Source of the DNA: Stutzerimonas chloritidismutans AW-1
GTDB lineage: Bacteria; Pseudomonadota; Gammaproteobacteria; Pseudomonadales; Pseudomonadaceae
DNA length: 64,000 nucleotides
Reading direction: 5' to 3'
NCBI RefSeq assembly: GCF_000495915.1
Contig: NZ_AOFQ01000030.1
Span: 62,001-126,000 of the forward strand
Position numbers and translations under genes: made by a program. Under the pieces are notes generated by a model. That model was not told the origin of the DNA. It was given only the letters and a program-made list of their open reading frames with translations, and searched no databases. Shown here piece after piece: positions 25,074 through 35,200 of this stretch. The first letter of the stretch is position 1; each line of letters opens with the position of its first letter.

Positions 25074-25153
25074 GCTGTGGGCCTTTCGATTGCGAAGCGT
25101 GCGGCACAGGTAACCGTGCACGACGGATCAGGAGTGGTCTATGCCAAGCCTGA

Positions 25154-25169
25154 AGCAAGCGATATGCCA
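25154..25169 (-). promoter_or_regulatory. Sigma-54 promoter of nasS-nasT
   Basis: On the - strand TGGCATATCGCTTGCT, with GG-N10-GC spacing and a perfect TTGCT -12 element. The start would be near 25143. The following 70 nt contain no terminator or ANTAR hairpin pair. Possible NtrC half-sites tgcaccgc (25200-25207) and gcggtgca (25233-25240) lie upstream but are too widely spaced for a standard dyad. Confidence 0.72.
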
Positions 25170-25250
25170 GCGAGAAAGTGGTGCGCCATGCGGTGCCCGT
25201 GCACCGCGTTGTTCAGGCGCATCTGGTGTGAAGCGGTGCAGCGTTGCCGG

Positions 25251-26879
25251 TCAGCGTGGATACAGTGGTGGCAGGGCGCTGTGGTCCTGCTCGACACTCG
25301 GGCTGGTCGCTGGAGGGAGCGTCTGAATCGCCTGCCACAGCGCCTCTCCCTGCCAACGCTGGCCGGCTTCGCTGTACAGCGCACCGTTGAGTCCGTCCAG
25401 CGCATCGGACAGCGGCACGAAGCGCGCAGCCATGTCGGCCAGCGTCTCCGGCTGTTGCCGCGCCCAGGCATCCAGCGCCTGGCGAGTGGCCTGCGAGTCG
25501 TTGGCCTGGCAGGCGCGACGCAGGTCGTCGAGCAGGCTGCGTGGGGTCGGGCCAGGCTGCAGTGCGCGCTGCACTGCGGGTTGCCGCCGCGCGTGTAGCC
25601 ACAGACCGAAACCGGCGAGGGTGGACAGGGCGAAGAGCAGGGTACTCAGCTGCCAGGGCCACAGTAGCTGCTGCTCGGCAGGTAGTGGCGTTGCGGCCGG
25701 TTGCTCGGCGGGCGTCGGCGCGAGATTCGGATTATCGGCGACATTCAGGGTCCGTTCGTCCAGCGTGGTGCGTTCCAGCCGGTCTTCCACGGTGTTCCAC
25801 CAGACCACTTCCACGGCGGGTAACTGCAACGCGCCGCTGCGCGTGGGAATCAGCGCCTCGCGCTGCTCGCGGCTACCGACCAGACCCGCACCACTGACTT
25901 CGTTGGCCAGGATCGGTTGATCCGGGTAGCGGCGCAGGTCGGGGCTCTGGGCAGAACCGATGGCGGGCAACTGGGTGCTGGTCAGGCCTTCGGCCTTGAG
26001 CAACAGGCTGCGGGTGAGTGATTCGCCGGTCTGTGCCTGATCGGGCTCCGGGCTCCAGGCTTCGACCAGGGTCAGGCTGCGTGCCGGCAGCCAGGGCGCA
26101 GCGGCGGGGTAGTCCGCCGGTTTGCGCTTGACCGTCAGCGGGATGCTTGGTGACCTGACCTGCGTCGAGCGGCCCGAACGCGAGCCGAACAGCGGGTTGC
26201 TGCCATTGGTCACGGTGGTGGCGCTGAACAGTTGGGCAGGGATGGTCAGCTCGCCGGACTTCTGCGGGAACAGCGCATAGCGCACTTCGATGACGCCGTG
26301 GCGAATGCCGTTGATGGTCTTCTCGTAGGTGCGTGGCTCACCGAGCCGTTCGACCAGGGCTTCCGGCATCTGCAGCGGCGAGAGGGTGCTGTCGTCGTAC
26401 AGCGAAACCGAATGATAGATGCGCAGGGTGAGGATCACCTGGGCCTGAACGTAAACGTTTTCCTGGTCGACGCTGGCATCGATGAAGATCGGGGCCAGCT
26501 GGTCGCTTTCGGTATTTTTCAGCGATTCCTGGACCATCAATGTGATCGGCTCGCTGCGCCAGTCGCCCAGTTGCAGCGGCGGGATGATCACGTACCCGGT
26601 CTGCTTCGGTCGCAGGGTGATCAGCCAGCGTGTGATCGCATGGGCTTCGCCGTTGCTGCTGGAAAGCTGGTTGACCTGACGGGTGTCGAACACCTCGAAC
26701 AATGGCTCCAGCGGCTGCAGGTCGGGCTTGCCGAATACCGTGCTGCCCTGGCTTTCCAGGCTCAGCTCCAGGGTTTCGTCAATGCTCAGCTGGGTGCGGT
26801 CAACCCGGGCGAACAGGCCGGCGGCTGCGGCCTGACCAGCAAGGAGGCCGAGCAGAAGAAAAGCCATCAGGCGCATCAT
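25251..26879 (-). CDS. batD: BatD-like membrane protein
   Basis: A 542-residue protein with a signal peptide (MAFLLLGLLAGQAAAAG), an extended beta-rich periplasmic region, a transmembrane helix (about residues 405-425, LLWPWQLSTLLFALSTLAGFGLWL) and a cytoplasmic tail. This is the BatD layout. It closes the moxR-DUF58-DUF4381-batA-batB/C-batD operon, linked by an ATGA overlap to the preceding gene. Bat proteins are associated with envelope and oxidative stress tolerance in several bacteria; the exact role is unknown. Confidence 0.85.
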   Translation of the reverse strand: MMRLMAFLLLGLLAGQAAAAGLFARVDRTQLSIDETLELSLESQGSTVFGKPDLQPLEPLFEVFDTRQVNQLSSSNGEAHAITRWLITLRPKQTGYVIIPPLQLGDWRSEPITLMVQESLKNTESDQLAPIFIDASVDQENVYVQAQVILTLRIYHSVSLYDDSTLSPLQMPEALVERLGEPRTYEKTINGIRHGVIEVRYALFPQKSGELTIPAQLFSATTVTNGSNPLFGSRSGRSTQVRSPSIPLTVKRKPADYPAAAPWLPARSLTLVEAWSPEPDQAQTGESLTRSLLLKAEGLTSTQLPAIGSAQSPDLRRYPDQPILANEVSGAGLVGSREQREALIPTRSGALQLPAVEVVWWNTVEDRLERTTLDERTLNVADNPNLAPTPAEQPAATPLPAEQQLLWPWQLSTLLFALSTLAGFGLWLHARRQPAVQRALQPGPTPRSLLDDLRRACQANDSQATRQALDAWARQQPETLADMAARFVPLSDALDGLNGALYSEAGQRWQGEALWQAIQTLPPATSPSVEQDHSALPPLYPR

Positions 26880-28600
26880 CGATTGGTTTCCTGGTGCTTG
26901 CGTTGTTCGTAGAGGAATTTTCTTCGCAGCAGCTCGCCGGGATCGTCCGGAATCTGCCGCAACCATTGCTCCATCGCCTGTTGCCGCTCCTGCTCGGGGA
27001 GCGCCTCGTGTTGCGCCTGGGCCGCGCTGCCATCCATTTCTTCGGTCTCGGGCGTGGCTTCGGTTGTCGATGGCTGCGAGGCGCCGCTGGCTTCGCTGGA
27101 CGGCTCGCCCTGGGCATCCTCCGGCGAAGGGGAACGGGCAGAGCCCGCTTCCTGTGATTGCGGCTGCTTGGGTTGCGGCAGTGGTTCTTCGGTTTGCTCG
27201 TCCTGCTGATTCTGTTCCTGCTCGGGCTCGGGCTGTTCCTGCTGGCGGCGCAGCAGCTCTTCGATCAGCGCCTTGTTGCGCTGCGCCGCCTGAAGATCAG
27301 GCTGCAGGTCCAGCGCTTGGTCATAGGCTTCGATGGCGGCCTCGAAGGCTTCGCTGCGAGCCAGGGCATTGCCACGGTTGTAGTGATCGGCGGCCGTGTT
27401 GCCTTCGGCGAACAGCTCTGCCGCGCCGGCATAGTCGCCGGCCTGATAGCGGGCGGTGGCCTGCCAGCGGTGATCGGTGAAGCGCTCGGCAGCCTCGGCC
27501 GGCCGCTCCGCGTCCAGCAGGCGTTGGCCCTGCTGATCGCGACGTAGCAAGAGGTCCTCTAGCTCGAAGGCATTGGCAGGCTGCGGCTGCAGCAGCAATA
27601 GCGGTAGGCAGAACAACCAGCCGCGGCGACCGGCGAGTGCGGCCAGCAAGAGCAGTGGCAACAGCAGCCAGTGCCCCTGATCCAGCCAGGCTTCCAGCCG
27701 CGTGATTTCATCGTTCTGGCGCAACGTGCCAGCTTGATCGAACAGACCGAGGGCCGTCAGGTCGTCGTCACCCAGCCGCGCGCGCTGATAGCGTCCCCCC
27801 AGCTCGTTGGCCAGGCGTTGCAGTCTGGCGTTGTCCAGGCGCGGGATGAGGATTGCGCCCTGGGCATCCTTGATGAAACTGCCGTTCTTGCCGGCGATGG
27901 GCGCGCCTTGTTCGGTGCCGACGCCGAGGATCAGCAGCCGCTCGTTTCTGCCTTCCATCAGCGTGACGATGGCGCTGCGCTCGTGCTCGTCCAGGCTACT
28001 GCCGATCAGCAGCAAGCGCCCGCGCCCCAGGCCAGCCTGTTCGAGCAGGGTGAGGCCTTTGGCGACGGCAAGGTCCGCGCGCTGGCCCTGCTCGGGCATC
28101 AGCGTCGGGTGCAGGGCGTCGAGCAGGTTGCGTGTGGTCGCCAGGTCATCGGATAGCGGCACCACGGTGTGGGCGCTGCCGGCGAATACCACGACGGCGG
28201 TCTGTACGTCCTGCCGGCGCTCGAGCAGATCCAGCAGCTTGCGCTTGGCCTGTTCCAGGCGAGTGGGTGGTGCGTCGCTGGCGAGCATCGATGGCGTGAG
28301 TTCCAGCAGCACCACCAGGGGATCGCTGCGCTTCATGCTCGGCTGTTCGAAGCGTTGCCAGCTGGGCCCGAGCAATGCGATGACCGCCAGCAGCCAGGCC
28401 AGGCCCAGCACCAGCCAGGGCAGGCGACTGTGGCGCAGTCGGCCACGGGTCAGCAAGGCGGCATGAAAGGCTTCCGGCAGAAGACGCTGCCAGCGCCCGA
28501 CCTGCAACTGCCGATGCCAGAGCCGCCACAGCAGCCAGATCAGTAGCGGCAGGCTGAGCAGCCAGTATGGCCGCAACAGATGGGGTAGCAGCTCACTCAT
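26876..28600 (-). CDS. BatB/BatC-type protein: VWA domain plus TPR and acidic linker
   Basis: A 574-residue membrane protein: two N-terminal helices, a von Willebrand A-like domain (about 90-290), two further helices (about 320-355), a TPR region (about 390-450, DHYNRGNALARSEAFEAAIEAYDQALDLQPD) and a low-complexity Gln/Glu/Ser-rich stretch (about 460-540). The VWA MIDAS is degenerate: where DxSxS is expected the sequence is LLELTPSML. This looks like BatB and BatC fused in one gene. Start and stop overlap both neighbours by four bases. Confidence 0.85.
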   Translation of the reverse strand: MSELLPHLLRPYWLLSLPLLIWLLWRLWHRQLQVGRWQRLLPEAFHAALLTRGRLRHSRLPWLVLGLAWLLAVIALLGPSWQRFEQPSMKRSDPLVVLLELTPSMLASDAPPTRLEQAKRKLLDLLERRQDVQTAVVVFAGSAHTVVPLSDDLATTRNLLDALHPTLMPEQGQRADLAVAKGLTLLEQAGLGRGRLLLIGSSLDEHERSAIVTLMEGRNERLLILGVGTEQGAPIAGKNGSFIKDAQGAILIPRLDNARLQRLANELGGRYQRARLGDDDLTALGLFDQAGTLRQNDEITRLEAWLDQGHWLLLPLLLLAALAGRRGWLFCLPLLLLQPQPANAFELEDLLLRRDQQGQRLLDAERPAEAAERFTDHRWQATARYQAGDYAGAAELFAEGNTAADHYNRGNALARSEAFEAAIEAYDQALDLQPDLQAAQRNKALIEELLRRQQEQPEPEQEQNQQDEQTEEPLPQPKQPQSQEAGSARSPSPEDAQGEPSSEASGASQPSTTEATPETEEMDGSAAQAQHEALPEQERQQAMEQWLRQIPDDPGELLRRKFLYEQRKHQETNR

Positions 28601-29616
28601 CGGCGCTGCTCCCGTCGCCAGGCCAGGCGCTGCAACTGTACGCTCCACAGGCTGGCCGCTACCATCAGCAGGCTGATCAGCAAAGCCGCCGACAGCGGCC
28701 AGATGTACAGGGCCTCGGCCACACGGGCCTGGGCTGGTTGCTGCGCTGCCGGCTCGAGACGATCCAGCGTGTCGCCGATCGCTTTCAGCTCTGCGCTCGA
28801 CGAGGCGCGGAAATACTCACCGCCGGTTTGCTCGGAAATGGCGCGCAGAGTCGGCTCGTCGAGGTCCAGGCCAGGGTTGAAACCGAAGCGGCTGAGCACG
28901 CCACCTTCTTCCGGCACGGCGCCGATGCCGATGGTGTGGACCCGCACGCCTTCTTCGGCGGCTAGCGAGGCCGCCAGCAGCGGCTCGATTTCGCCACCGT
29001 TGTTGGCACCGTCGGTGATCAATACCAGCACACGACTGTTCGCCGGTCGCTCCCGGAGGCGTTTAACCGCCAGGCCGATGGCGTCGCCAATCGCAGTATT
29101 GCTGCCGGCGATGCCAACCCGGGCTTCGTCCAGCCAGACTCGCACGGTGTGGCGATCGAAGGTCAGTGGCGCCTGCAGATAGGCCTTGCTGCCGAAGAGA
29201 ATCAGGCCGACGCGATCGCCACGACGCTCCTCGATGAAGTCGCCGAGCAGTACCTTGACCAGTTCCAGCCGCGTCAGCTCCTCGTCCTGCCACTGCATGT
29301 CGGGGTAATCCATCGAGCCGGAGACGTCCACTGCCAGCAGCAGATCGCGGCCGCTGGTAGGCAGCGGCAATGGTTCACCGAGCCATTGGGGGCGTGCTGC
29401 GGCGAACAGCAGCAACAGCCAGATGGTCAGGTAGGGCAGTTGCTGGCGCCAGGCGGGCAGGGCGACACGCGCGCGCCGGCCGGACAGCTGCTGCAGTTCG
29501 TCGAGGAAGCTGATCTTCAGCGCGGCTTCGCCGCTATCGGCAGGCGGCAGCAGTGCGCGCAGCAGCCAGGGCAGCGGTAGCAGCAGGAAGACCCAGGGCC
29601 AGGCCAGTTCAAACAT
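28597..29616 (-). CDS. batA: BatA-like VWA-domain membrane protein
   Basis: A 339-residue protein with N-terminal hydrophobic helices (FELAWPWVFLLLPLPWLLRALL and YLTIWLLLLFAAARPQW), a VWA domain with an intact MIDAS (LLAVDVSGSMDY, then VLVLITDGANNGGE) and a C-terminal helix (LSAALLISLLMVAASLWSV). The ATG at 29616 overlaps the upstream DUF4381 gene by 8 bp. With the MoxR ATPase it probably forms a membrane-linked chaperone-like system (family inference). Confidence 0.88.
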   Translation of the reverse strand: MFELAWPWVFLLLPLPWLLRALLPPADSGEAALKISFLDELQQLSGRRARVALPAWRQQLPYLTIWLLLLFAAARPQWLGEPLPLPTSGRDLLLAVDVSGSMDYPDMQWQDEELTRLELVKVLLGDFIEERRGDRVGLILFGSKAYLQAPLTFDRHTVRVWLDEARVGIAGSNTAIGDAIGLAVKRLRERPANSRVLVLITDGANNGGEIEPLLAASLAAEEGVRVHTIGIGAVPEEGGVLSRFGFNPGLDLDEPTLRAISEQTGGEYFRASSSAELKAIGDTLDRLEPAAQQPAQARVAEALYIWPLSAALLISLLMVAASLWSVQLQRLAWRREQRR

Positions 29617-30103
29617 GCTTGCGGATCCAGATGTCGACGGCCTGTTCGAGCCCGTCGATTGCCTTGTCGTCGAGGCGGCACTCGGCCCGGTAGGTACCTT
29701 CGACAAGAATCATCCAGCGGGTCAGCCCGGCGGCCGGGCAGCGGTTGTCGAGAAAGGCCAGCCACGCGCGCCCACTGAGCGTGTGCGGGTGGTCGTTGGG
29801 GTAACGAATGCGACAGAGCCGCTTGAGCAGCCCATTGAGTTGTTGCAGCCACTGGCTGGCCGGTTGCCCGCCGTAGGGTTTGCTCAAGCGCGAAAGCTCG
29901 ATGAGCGCCTCCTGACGCTGCGGCTCCAACGGTGGCTCCGGCTGCACATGGGGCTTGCGCCTGAGCAGCCGGTGACGAAGTCGCCAGAGCAAGCCAAGCG
30001 CCATCAGCAGCACCAGGCCGAGCAGCCACCAGCCCGGCGCTGGAGGCCACCAGCTGATCGGCTCGGGACTGATCAGCGGAGCCAGTTGATCGAGCGGATT
30101 CAT
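29609..30103 (-). CDS. DUF4381 family membrane protein
   Basis: A 164-residue protein with one N-terminal transmembrane helix (PGWWLLGLVLLMALGLLWRLRHRLL) and a basic, helical C-terminal part. The length, WWPPAPGWWLLG motif and position between DUF58 and batA match the DUF4381 family found in Bat operons. Function unknown. Overlaps both neighbours. Confidence 0.82.
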   Translation of the reverse strand: MNPLDQLAPLISPEPISWWPPAPGWWLLGLVLLMALGLLWRLRHRLLRRKPHVQPEPPLEPQRQEALIELSRLSKPYGGQPASQWLQQLNGLLKRLCRIRYPNDHPHTLSGRAWLAFLDNRCPAAGLTRWMILVEGTYRAECRLDDKAIDGLEQAVDIWIRKHV

Positions 30104-31062
30104 CGCCGTGCGCTCGGATGGCGGACGCTCAGGTGCTCGCGCAACTGCTCGACCAGATCGTGCTGGGTGTCCAGCGGCATCAGCGGCACCCGCAGGCGAT
30201 CGGCCAGACGCTGCCAGCGGGCGCTGCGCGCCTCGCCCTGCTCGCGGTAGCGCCGACGCAGATCCGCATCCTGGGTATCCAGTTCAAGCCGCGCATTGCC
30301 TTCGCTGAAGCGCAGCAGGCCGGCCGCGGGCAGGGCGTGATCCAGTGGATCGAACAGCGGCAGCAACAGCAGGTCGACATGGCGCGCGAGCAGGCTGAGC
30401 TGCTGCTCGGCGGCATCGGTGAGGGTGCGCTCGTCGCAGAGAATCACCGACAGACTGCCCGGACGCAGCACTTCCCGTGCCCGGCGCAGGGCCATGCTGA
30501 AAGCGTCGGGGTCGATCGGGTTGTCTGGCTGCAGGCGATTGTTGGCGCGGGTGACGCGATCCAGCAGCTGCAGCAGGCTCTGCTTGCTGCGCCGTGGCTT
30601 GATTTCCTGACGCTCATCGCCGAACACCAGCCCGCCGACGCGATCATTGTGGCTGAGCGCCGCCCAGCCGATCAGGCTCGCCGCCTGCGCCGCCAGCACC
30701 GACTTGAACAGCCGGCCGCTGCCGAAGAACAATCGCGGGCTCTGCTCGATGACGATATAGATCGGCCGCTCGCGTTCTTCGTGGAACAGCTTGGTATGCG
30801 GCTCCTGGGTGCGTGCGGTGACGCGCCAGTCGATGGTGCGCACGTCGTCACCGGGCTGATAGATGCGAACCTGGTCGAAATCCACGCCATGCCCGCGCAG
30901 CTTGGAATGATGCAGCCCGACCAGCGGGCTGCGGCGATGCGGTGTGGAAAACAGTGGCACTTCACGGACGCGATGACGCATGTCGATGAGTTCGGCCAGG
31001 CTCACACGGATGCCGGAGCCCTGCTCGGTTGGCTGCCCGGCGGCGGAAGCCTGCGGTTGCAT
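30100..31062 (-). CDS. DUF58 family protein of the MoxR/Bat operon
   Basis: A 320-residue protein with the DUF58 signature GHGVDFDQVRIYQPGDDVRTIDWRVTA and KLFHEERERPI near residues 58-100. The DUF58 part precedes a degenerate VWA-like fold. It is typically encoded next to MoxR ATPases; biochemical role unknown. The start overlaps the moxR stop by one base. Confidence 0.88.
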   Translation of the reverse strand: MQPQASAAGQPTEQGSGIRVSLAELIDMRHRVREVPLFSTPHRRSPLVGLHHSKLRGHGVDFDQVRIYQPGDDVRTIDWRVTARTQEPHTKLFHEERERPIYIVIEQSPRLFFGSGRLFKSVLAAQAASLIGWAALSHNDRVGGLVFGDERQEIKPRRSKQSLLQLLDRVTRANNRLQPDNPIDPDAFSMALRRAREVLRPGSLSVILCDERTLTDAAEQQLSLLARHVDLLLLPLFDPLDHALPAAGLLRFSEGNARLELDTQDADLRRRYREQGEARSARWQRLADRLRVPLMPLDTQHDLVEQLREHLSVRHPSARR

Positions 31063-32021
31063 CAGGCCACCGCGACCACGTCGAGAATGCGCTGGATGAC
31101 CCGGTCCTGATCAATGCCGGCGGCTTCTGCCTCGAAGGAGAGAATCAGGCGGTGACGCAGTACATCGAAAAGCATCGCCTGTATGTCCTCGGGGCTGACG
31201 AAGTCGCGCCCGGCCAGCCAGGCATGGGCACGGGCGCAGCGATCCAGCGAGATCGAACCCCGCGGACTCGCGCCATAGGCGATCCATTCGGCCAGTTCGG
31301 CATCGAACTTGGCCGGCGTGCGCGTGGCCATGACCAGTTGCACCAGGTATTCCTCCACCGCATCGGCCATGTACAGGCCGAGGATATCCTTGCGCGCAGC
31401 GAAGATCGCCTGCTGGCTGACCCGATGTTCCGGCGCCGCCTCGCCATTGATCGCCTCGCCACGGGCCTGCTGCAGGATGCGTCGTTCCACCGAGGCGTCG
31501 GGGAAGCCGATCTTCACGTGCAGCAGGAAGCGGTCGAGCTGTGCTTCGGGCAGGGGGTAGGTGCCTTCCTGCTCGATCGGGTTCTGTGTCGCCATCACCA
31601 GAAACAGCGGCGGCAGGTCATAGGTGCTGCGACCGACGCTGACCTGGCGCTCGGCCATGGCTTCGAGCAGCGCCGATTGCACCTTGGCCGGTGCCCGGTT
31701 GATTTCGTCCGCGAGCACCAGGTTGTGGAAGATCGGCCCCTGCTGGAAGACGAAGCTGCCGGTCTCCGGGCGATAGATTTCGGTACCGGTGATGTCGGCG
31801 GGCAGTAGGTCGGGGGTGAACTGGATGCGATGGAACTCGGCCTCGAGGCCTTCGGCAAGCTCCTTGATGGCGCGGGTCTTGGCCAGGCCCGGCGCCCCTT
31901 CGACGAGCATGTGGCCGTCGGCGAGCAAGGCGATCAGCAGGCGTTCGATCAGCCGTTCCTGCCCCAGGATCTGGGTGGACAGGAACTGTCGCAGCGCGAT
32001 TATCGATTCACGGTGATCCAT
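31062..32021 (-). CDS. MoxR-family AAA+ ATPase
   Basis: A 319-residue AAA+ ATPase: Walker A in EGAPGLAKTRA (about residue 38), Walker B LVLADEINRAPAKVQSALLEAM (about 102), sensor 1 in VMATQNPIEQEGTYPLPEAQLDRF (about 138). MoxR proteins act as chaperones with VWA-domain partners, here BatA and BatB/C. It is the first gene of the six-gene operon running to batD; 210 bp separate it from divergent gdhB. Confidence 0.93.
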   Translation of the reverse strand: MDHRESIIALRQFLSTQILGQERLIERLLIALLADGHMLVEGAPGLAKTRAIKELAEGLEAEFHRIQFTPDLLPADITGTEIYRPETGSFVFQQGPIFHNLVLADEINRAPAKVQSALLEAMAERQVSVGRSTYDLPPLFLVMATQNPIEQEGTYPLPEAQLDRFLLHVKIGFPDASVERRILQQARGEAINGEAAPEHRVSQQAIFAARKDILGLYMADAVEEYLVQLVMATRTPAKFDAELAEWIAYGASPRGSISLDRCARAHAWLAGRDFVSPEDIQAMLFDVLRHRLILSFEAEAAGIDQDRVIQRILDVVAVA

Positions 32022-32231
32022 CTTTTCGAGTCTTCCAGGTGGGCGGCAAATCGGCTGGCGCGGCGGGCAGAGACGCCGGCTGCTATTGGCTGCTACAGAC
32101 AGTCGCAGGCGACTGCAGGAGAAGCGCCACTTTACTGCATTAACCCTCGACTAGACTAACCTTGAACCTTCGTCCTGTGCCGTCAGTCACTACCGACGTC
32201 TCTTTCCCCAGCAAGCCAAGCGGAGCCATAC

Positions 32232-35200
32232 ATGGCGTTCTTTTCAGCGGCCAGCAAGGCCGACTTTCAGCAGCAATTGCAGACAGCGTTAGCGCAACAC
32301 GTAGACCCGAAAATCCTGCCGCAACTGAGCCTGTTCGCCGAACAGTTCTTCGGCATCGTCGCGCTGCCCGAACTCACCGAACGGCGCATGAGCGATCTGG
32401 TCGGCTCGACACTGGCCAGCTGGCGCCTGCTGGAGCGCTTCGATCCCGCCAAACCCGAGGTGCAGGTATTCAACCCCGACTTCGAGAAGCATGGCTGGCA
32501 ATCGACCCACAGCGTGGTCGAGGTGCTGCATCCGGACATGCCGTTTCTGGTCGATTCGGTGCGCATGGAGCTGACGCGCCGCGGCTACAGCATCCATACC
32601 CTGCAAACCAGCGTGCTGCAGGTGCGTCGCGGGGCCGATGGCAGCTTGTTGGAGCTGCTGCCCAAGGATGAGCGCGCCGCTGACAGCCATGCCGAATCGT
32701 TGATCTTCGTGGAGATTGATCGCTGCGCCAGCCCGACGGCCCTGCGCGAGCTCGAGCAGTCACTGCTGGGTGTGCTGGCTGATGTGCGTCAGGTGGTGAG
32801 TGACTTTGCGGCGATGAAGGGCAAGGCGGTCGAGCTGCAAGGGCGTCTGGAGCAGGTCAACCTGAGCATCGACGGTGATGAGCTGGAAGAGATCCGCGAC
32901 TTCATGCGGTGGCTGGCGGACGACCATTTCACCTTCCTCGGCTACGAAGAGTTCTCCGTGCAGGAACAGGCCGACGGCGGGCGCATCGTCTATGACGAAA
33001 GCTCGCTGCTGGGTCTGTCGCGCAGCATGCGCACCGGGCTTTCCGAGGAGGAGCAGTCGCTCACCGGTCAGTCGGTCAGCTACCTGCGTGAGCCACTGCT
33101 GCTGTCGTTCGCCAAGGCGGCCATGCCCAGCCGCGTGCACCGCCCGGCTTACCCTGATTTTGTTTCGGTGCGCGAGTTCGATGACGAAGGGCGGGTGGTT
33201 CGCGAATGCCGCTTCCTCGGCCTGTTTACCTCGTCGGTCTACACCCAGAGCGTGCGACGCATCCCGTTCATCCGCAGCAAGGTCGAGACGGTCGTGCAGC
33301 GCGCCAATTTCGGTAGCTCCGCGCATCTGGCCAAGGAGCTGGTGCAGGTTCTCGAGGTGCTGCCGCGTGACGAGCTGTTCCAGGCGCCGATCGACGAGCT
33401 GTTCGAAAACGCCATCGCCATCGTGCAGATCCAGGAACGCAATCGGCTACGGCTGTTCCTGCGTTTCGATCCCTATCGGCGTTTCTGCTACTGCCTGGTG
33501 TACGTGCCGCGTGACAGTTACTCCACCGAGACACGGCTAAAAATCCAGCAGGTGCTGCAGGAGCGGCTCGAAGCCAGCGACTGCGAGTTCTCCACCTATT
33601 TCTCCGAATCGGTGCTGACGCGCGTGCAGTTCATTCTGCGTCTGGACCCCAGCCGCGCGCTGCAGGTCGATCCGGCGCGTCTCGAGCAGGAAGTGCTGCA
33701 GGCCTGCCGCACCTGGCAGGACGACTACCAGAGCCTGGTGGTCGAGCGCTTCGGCGAAGCCAAGGGCACCCATCTGCTCAACGAGTTTCCGAAAGGCTTC
33801 CCAGCGGGCTACCGTGAGCGCTTCTCGCCGCAATCGGCCACCGTCGACATGCAGCATGTGCTCGACCTCAGCGAGGAGCGTCCGCTGGTGATGAGTTTCT
33901 ATCAGCCGATCACGGCTGAAGAGAACCGTCTGCACTGCAAGTTGTATCACCTGAATACACCGCTGCCGCTGTCGGACATCCTGCCGATCATGGAGAACCT
34001 GGGGCTGCGGGTGCTCGGCGAGTTTCCGTTCCGGTTGCGCGACCGCAGCGGCCGCGAGTACTGGATACACGACTTCGCCTTTACCTATGCCGAAGGTCTG
34101 GAAATCGACCTGCTGGAAATCAACGAGGCGCTGCAGGATGCGTTCATCCATATCTACGGCGGCTTTGCCGAGAACGATGGATTCAACCGTCTGGTGCTGA
34201 CCGCCGGGTTGGCCTGGCGGGAAGTGGCGCTGCTGCGCGCCTATGCGCGCTATCTCAAGCAGATTCGCATGGGCTTCGACCTTGGCTATATCGCCAGCGC
34301 GCTGCTCAATCACACGGATATCGCCCGCGAGCTGGTGCGGCTGTTCAAGATGCGCTTCTACCTGGCGCGCAAGCTCGGTGACGAGGATCTGGCAGACAAG
34401 CAGCAACGGCTGGAACAGGCGATTCTCACAGCGCTTGATGAGGTGGCGGTACTCAACGAGGACCGGATTCTGCGGCGCTATCTGGCGCTGATTCAGGCCA
34501 CCCTGCGAACCAACTTCTATCAGCCGGATGCCAACGGCAAACCCAAGTCGTATTTCAGCTTCAAGCTCGATCCGCGCTCGATCCCGGAGATGCCGCGCCC
34601 GGCACCGATGTACGAGATCTTCGTCTATTCGCCACGGGTCGAGGGCGTGCACCTGCGCGGCGGCAAGGTGGCGCGTGGAGGGTTGCGCTGGTCCGACCGT
34701 GAAGAGGACTACCGCACCGAAGTGCTCGGCCTGGTCAAGGCGCAGCAGGTGAAGAATGCGGTGATCGTTCCCGGCGGCGCGAAAGGCGGTTTCGTGCCGC
34801 GTCGTCTGCCTACCAGTGGCACGCGGGATGATATTCAGGCCGAAGCGATCGCCTGCTATCGCATTTTCATCAGTGGCCTGCTCGACATCACCGATAACCT
34901 GCATGAAGGCCAGGTCGTTCCGCCCGCCAATGTACTGCGCTATGACGGTGACGATCCCTATCTGGTGGTCGCTGCGGACAAGGGCACAGCGAGCTTTTCG
35001 GACATCGCCAACGGCATCGCCGCCGAATACGACTTCTGGCTCGGCGACGCCTTTGCCTCGGGCGGCTCGGCAGGCTACGACCACAAGAAGATGGGCATCA
35101 CCGCGCGCGGCGCCTGGGTTTCGGTGCAGCGGCACTTCCGTGAGCGCGGCATCAACGTGCAGACCGACGTGATCAGCGTCATCGGTATCGGCGACATGGC

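Noticed and set aside
25074..25143. A fourth ANTAR attenuator upstream of nasS
   Set aside because: No terminator with T run and no hexaloop pair with A1/G4 could be found in this leader.
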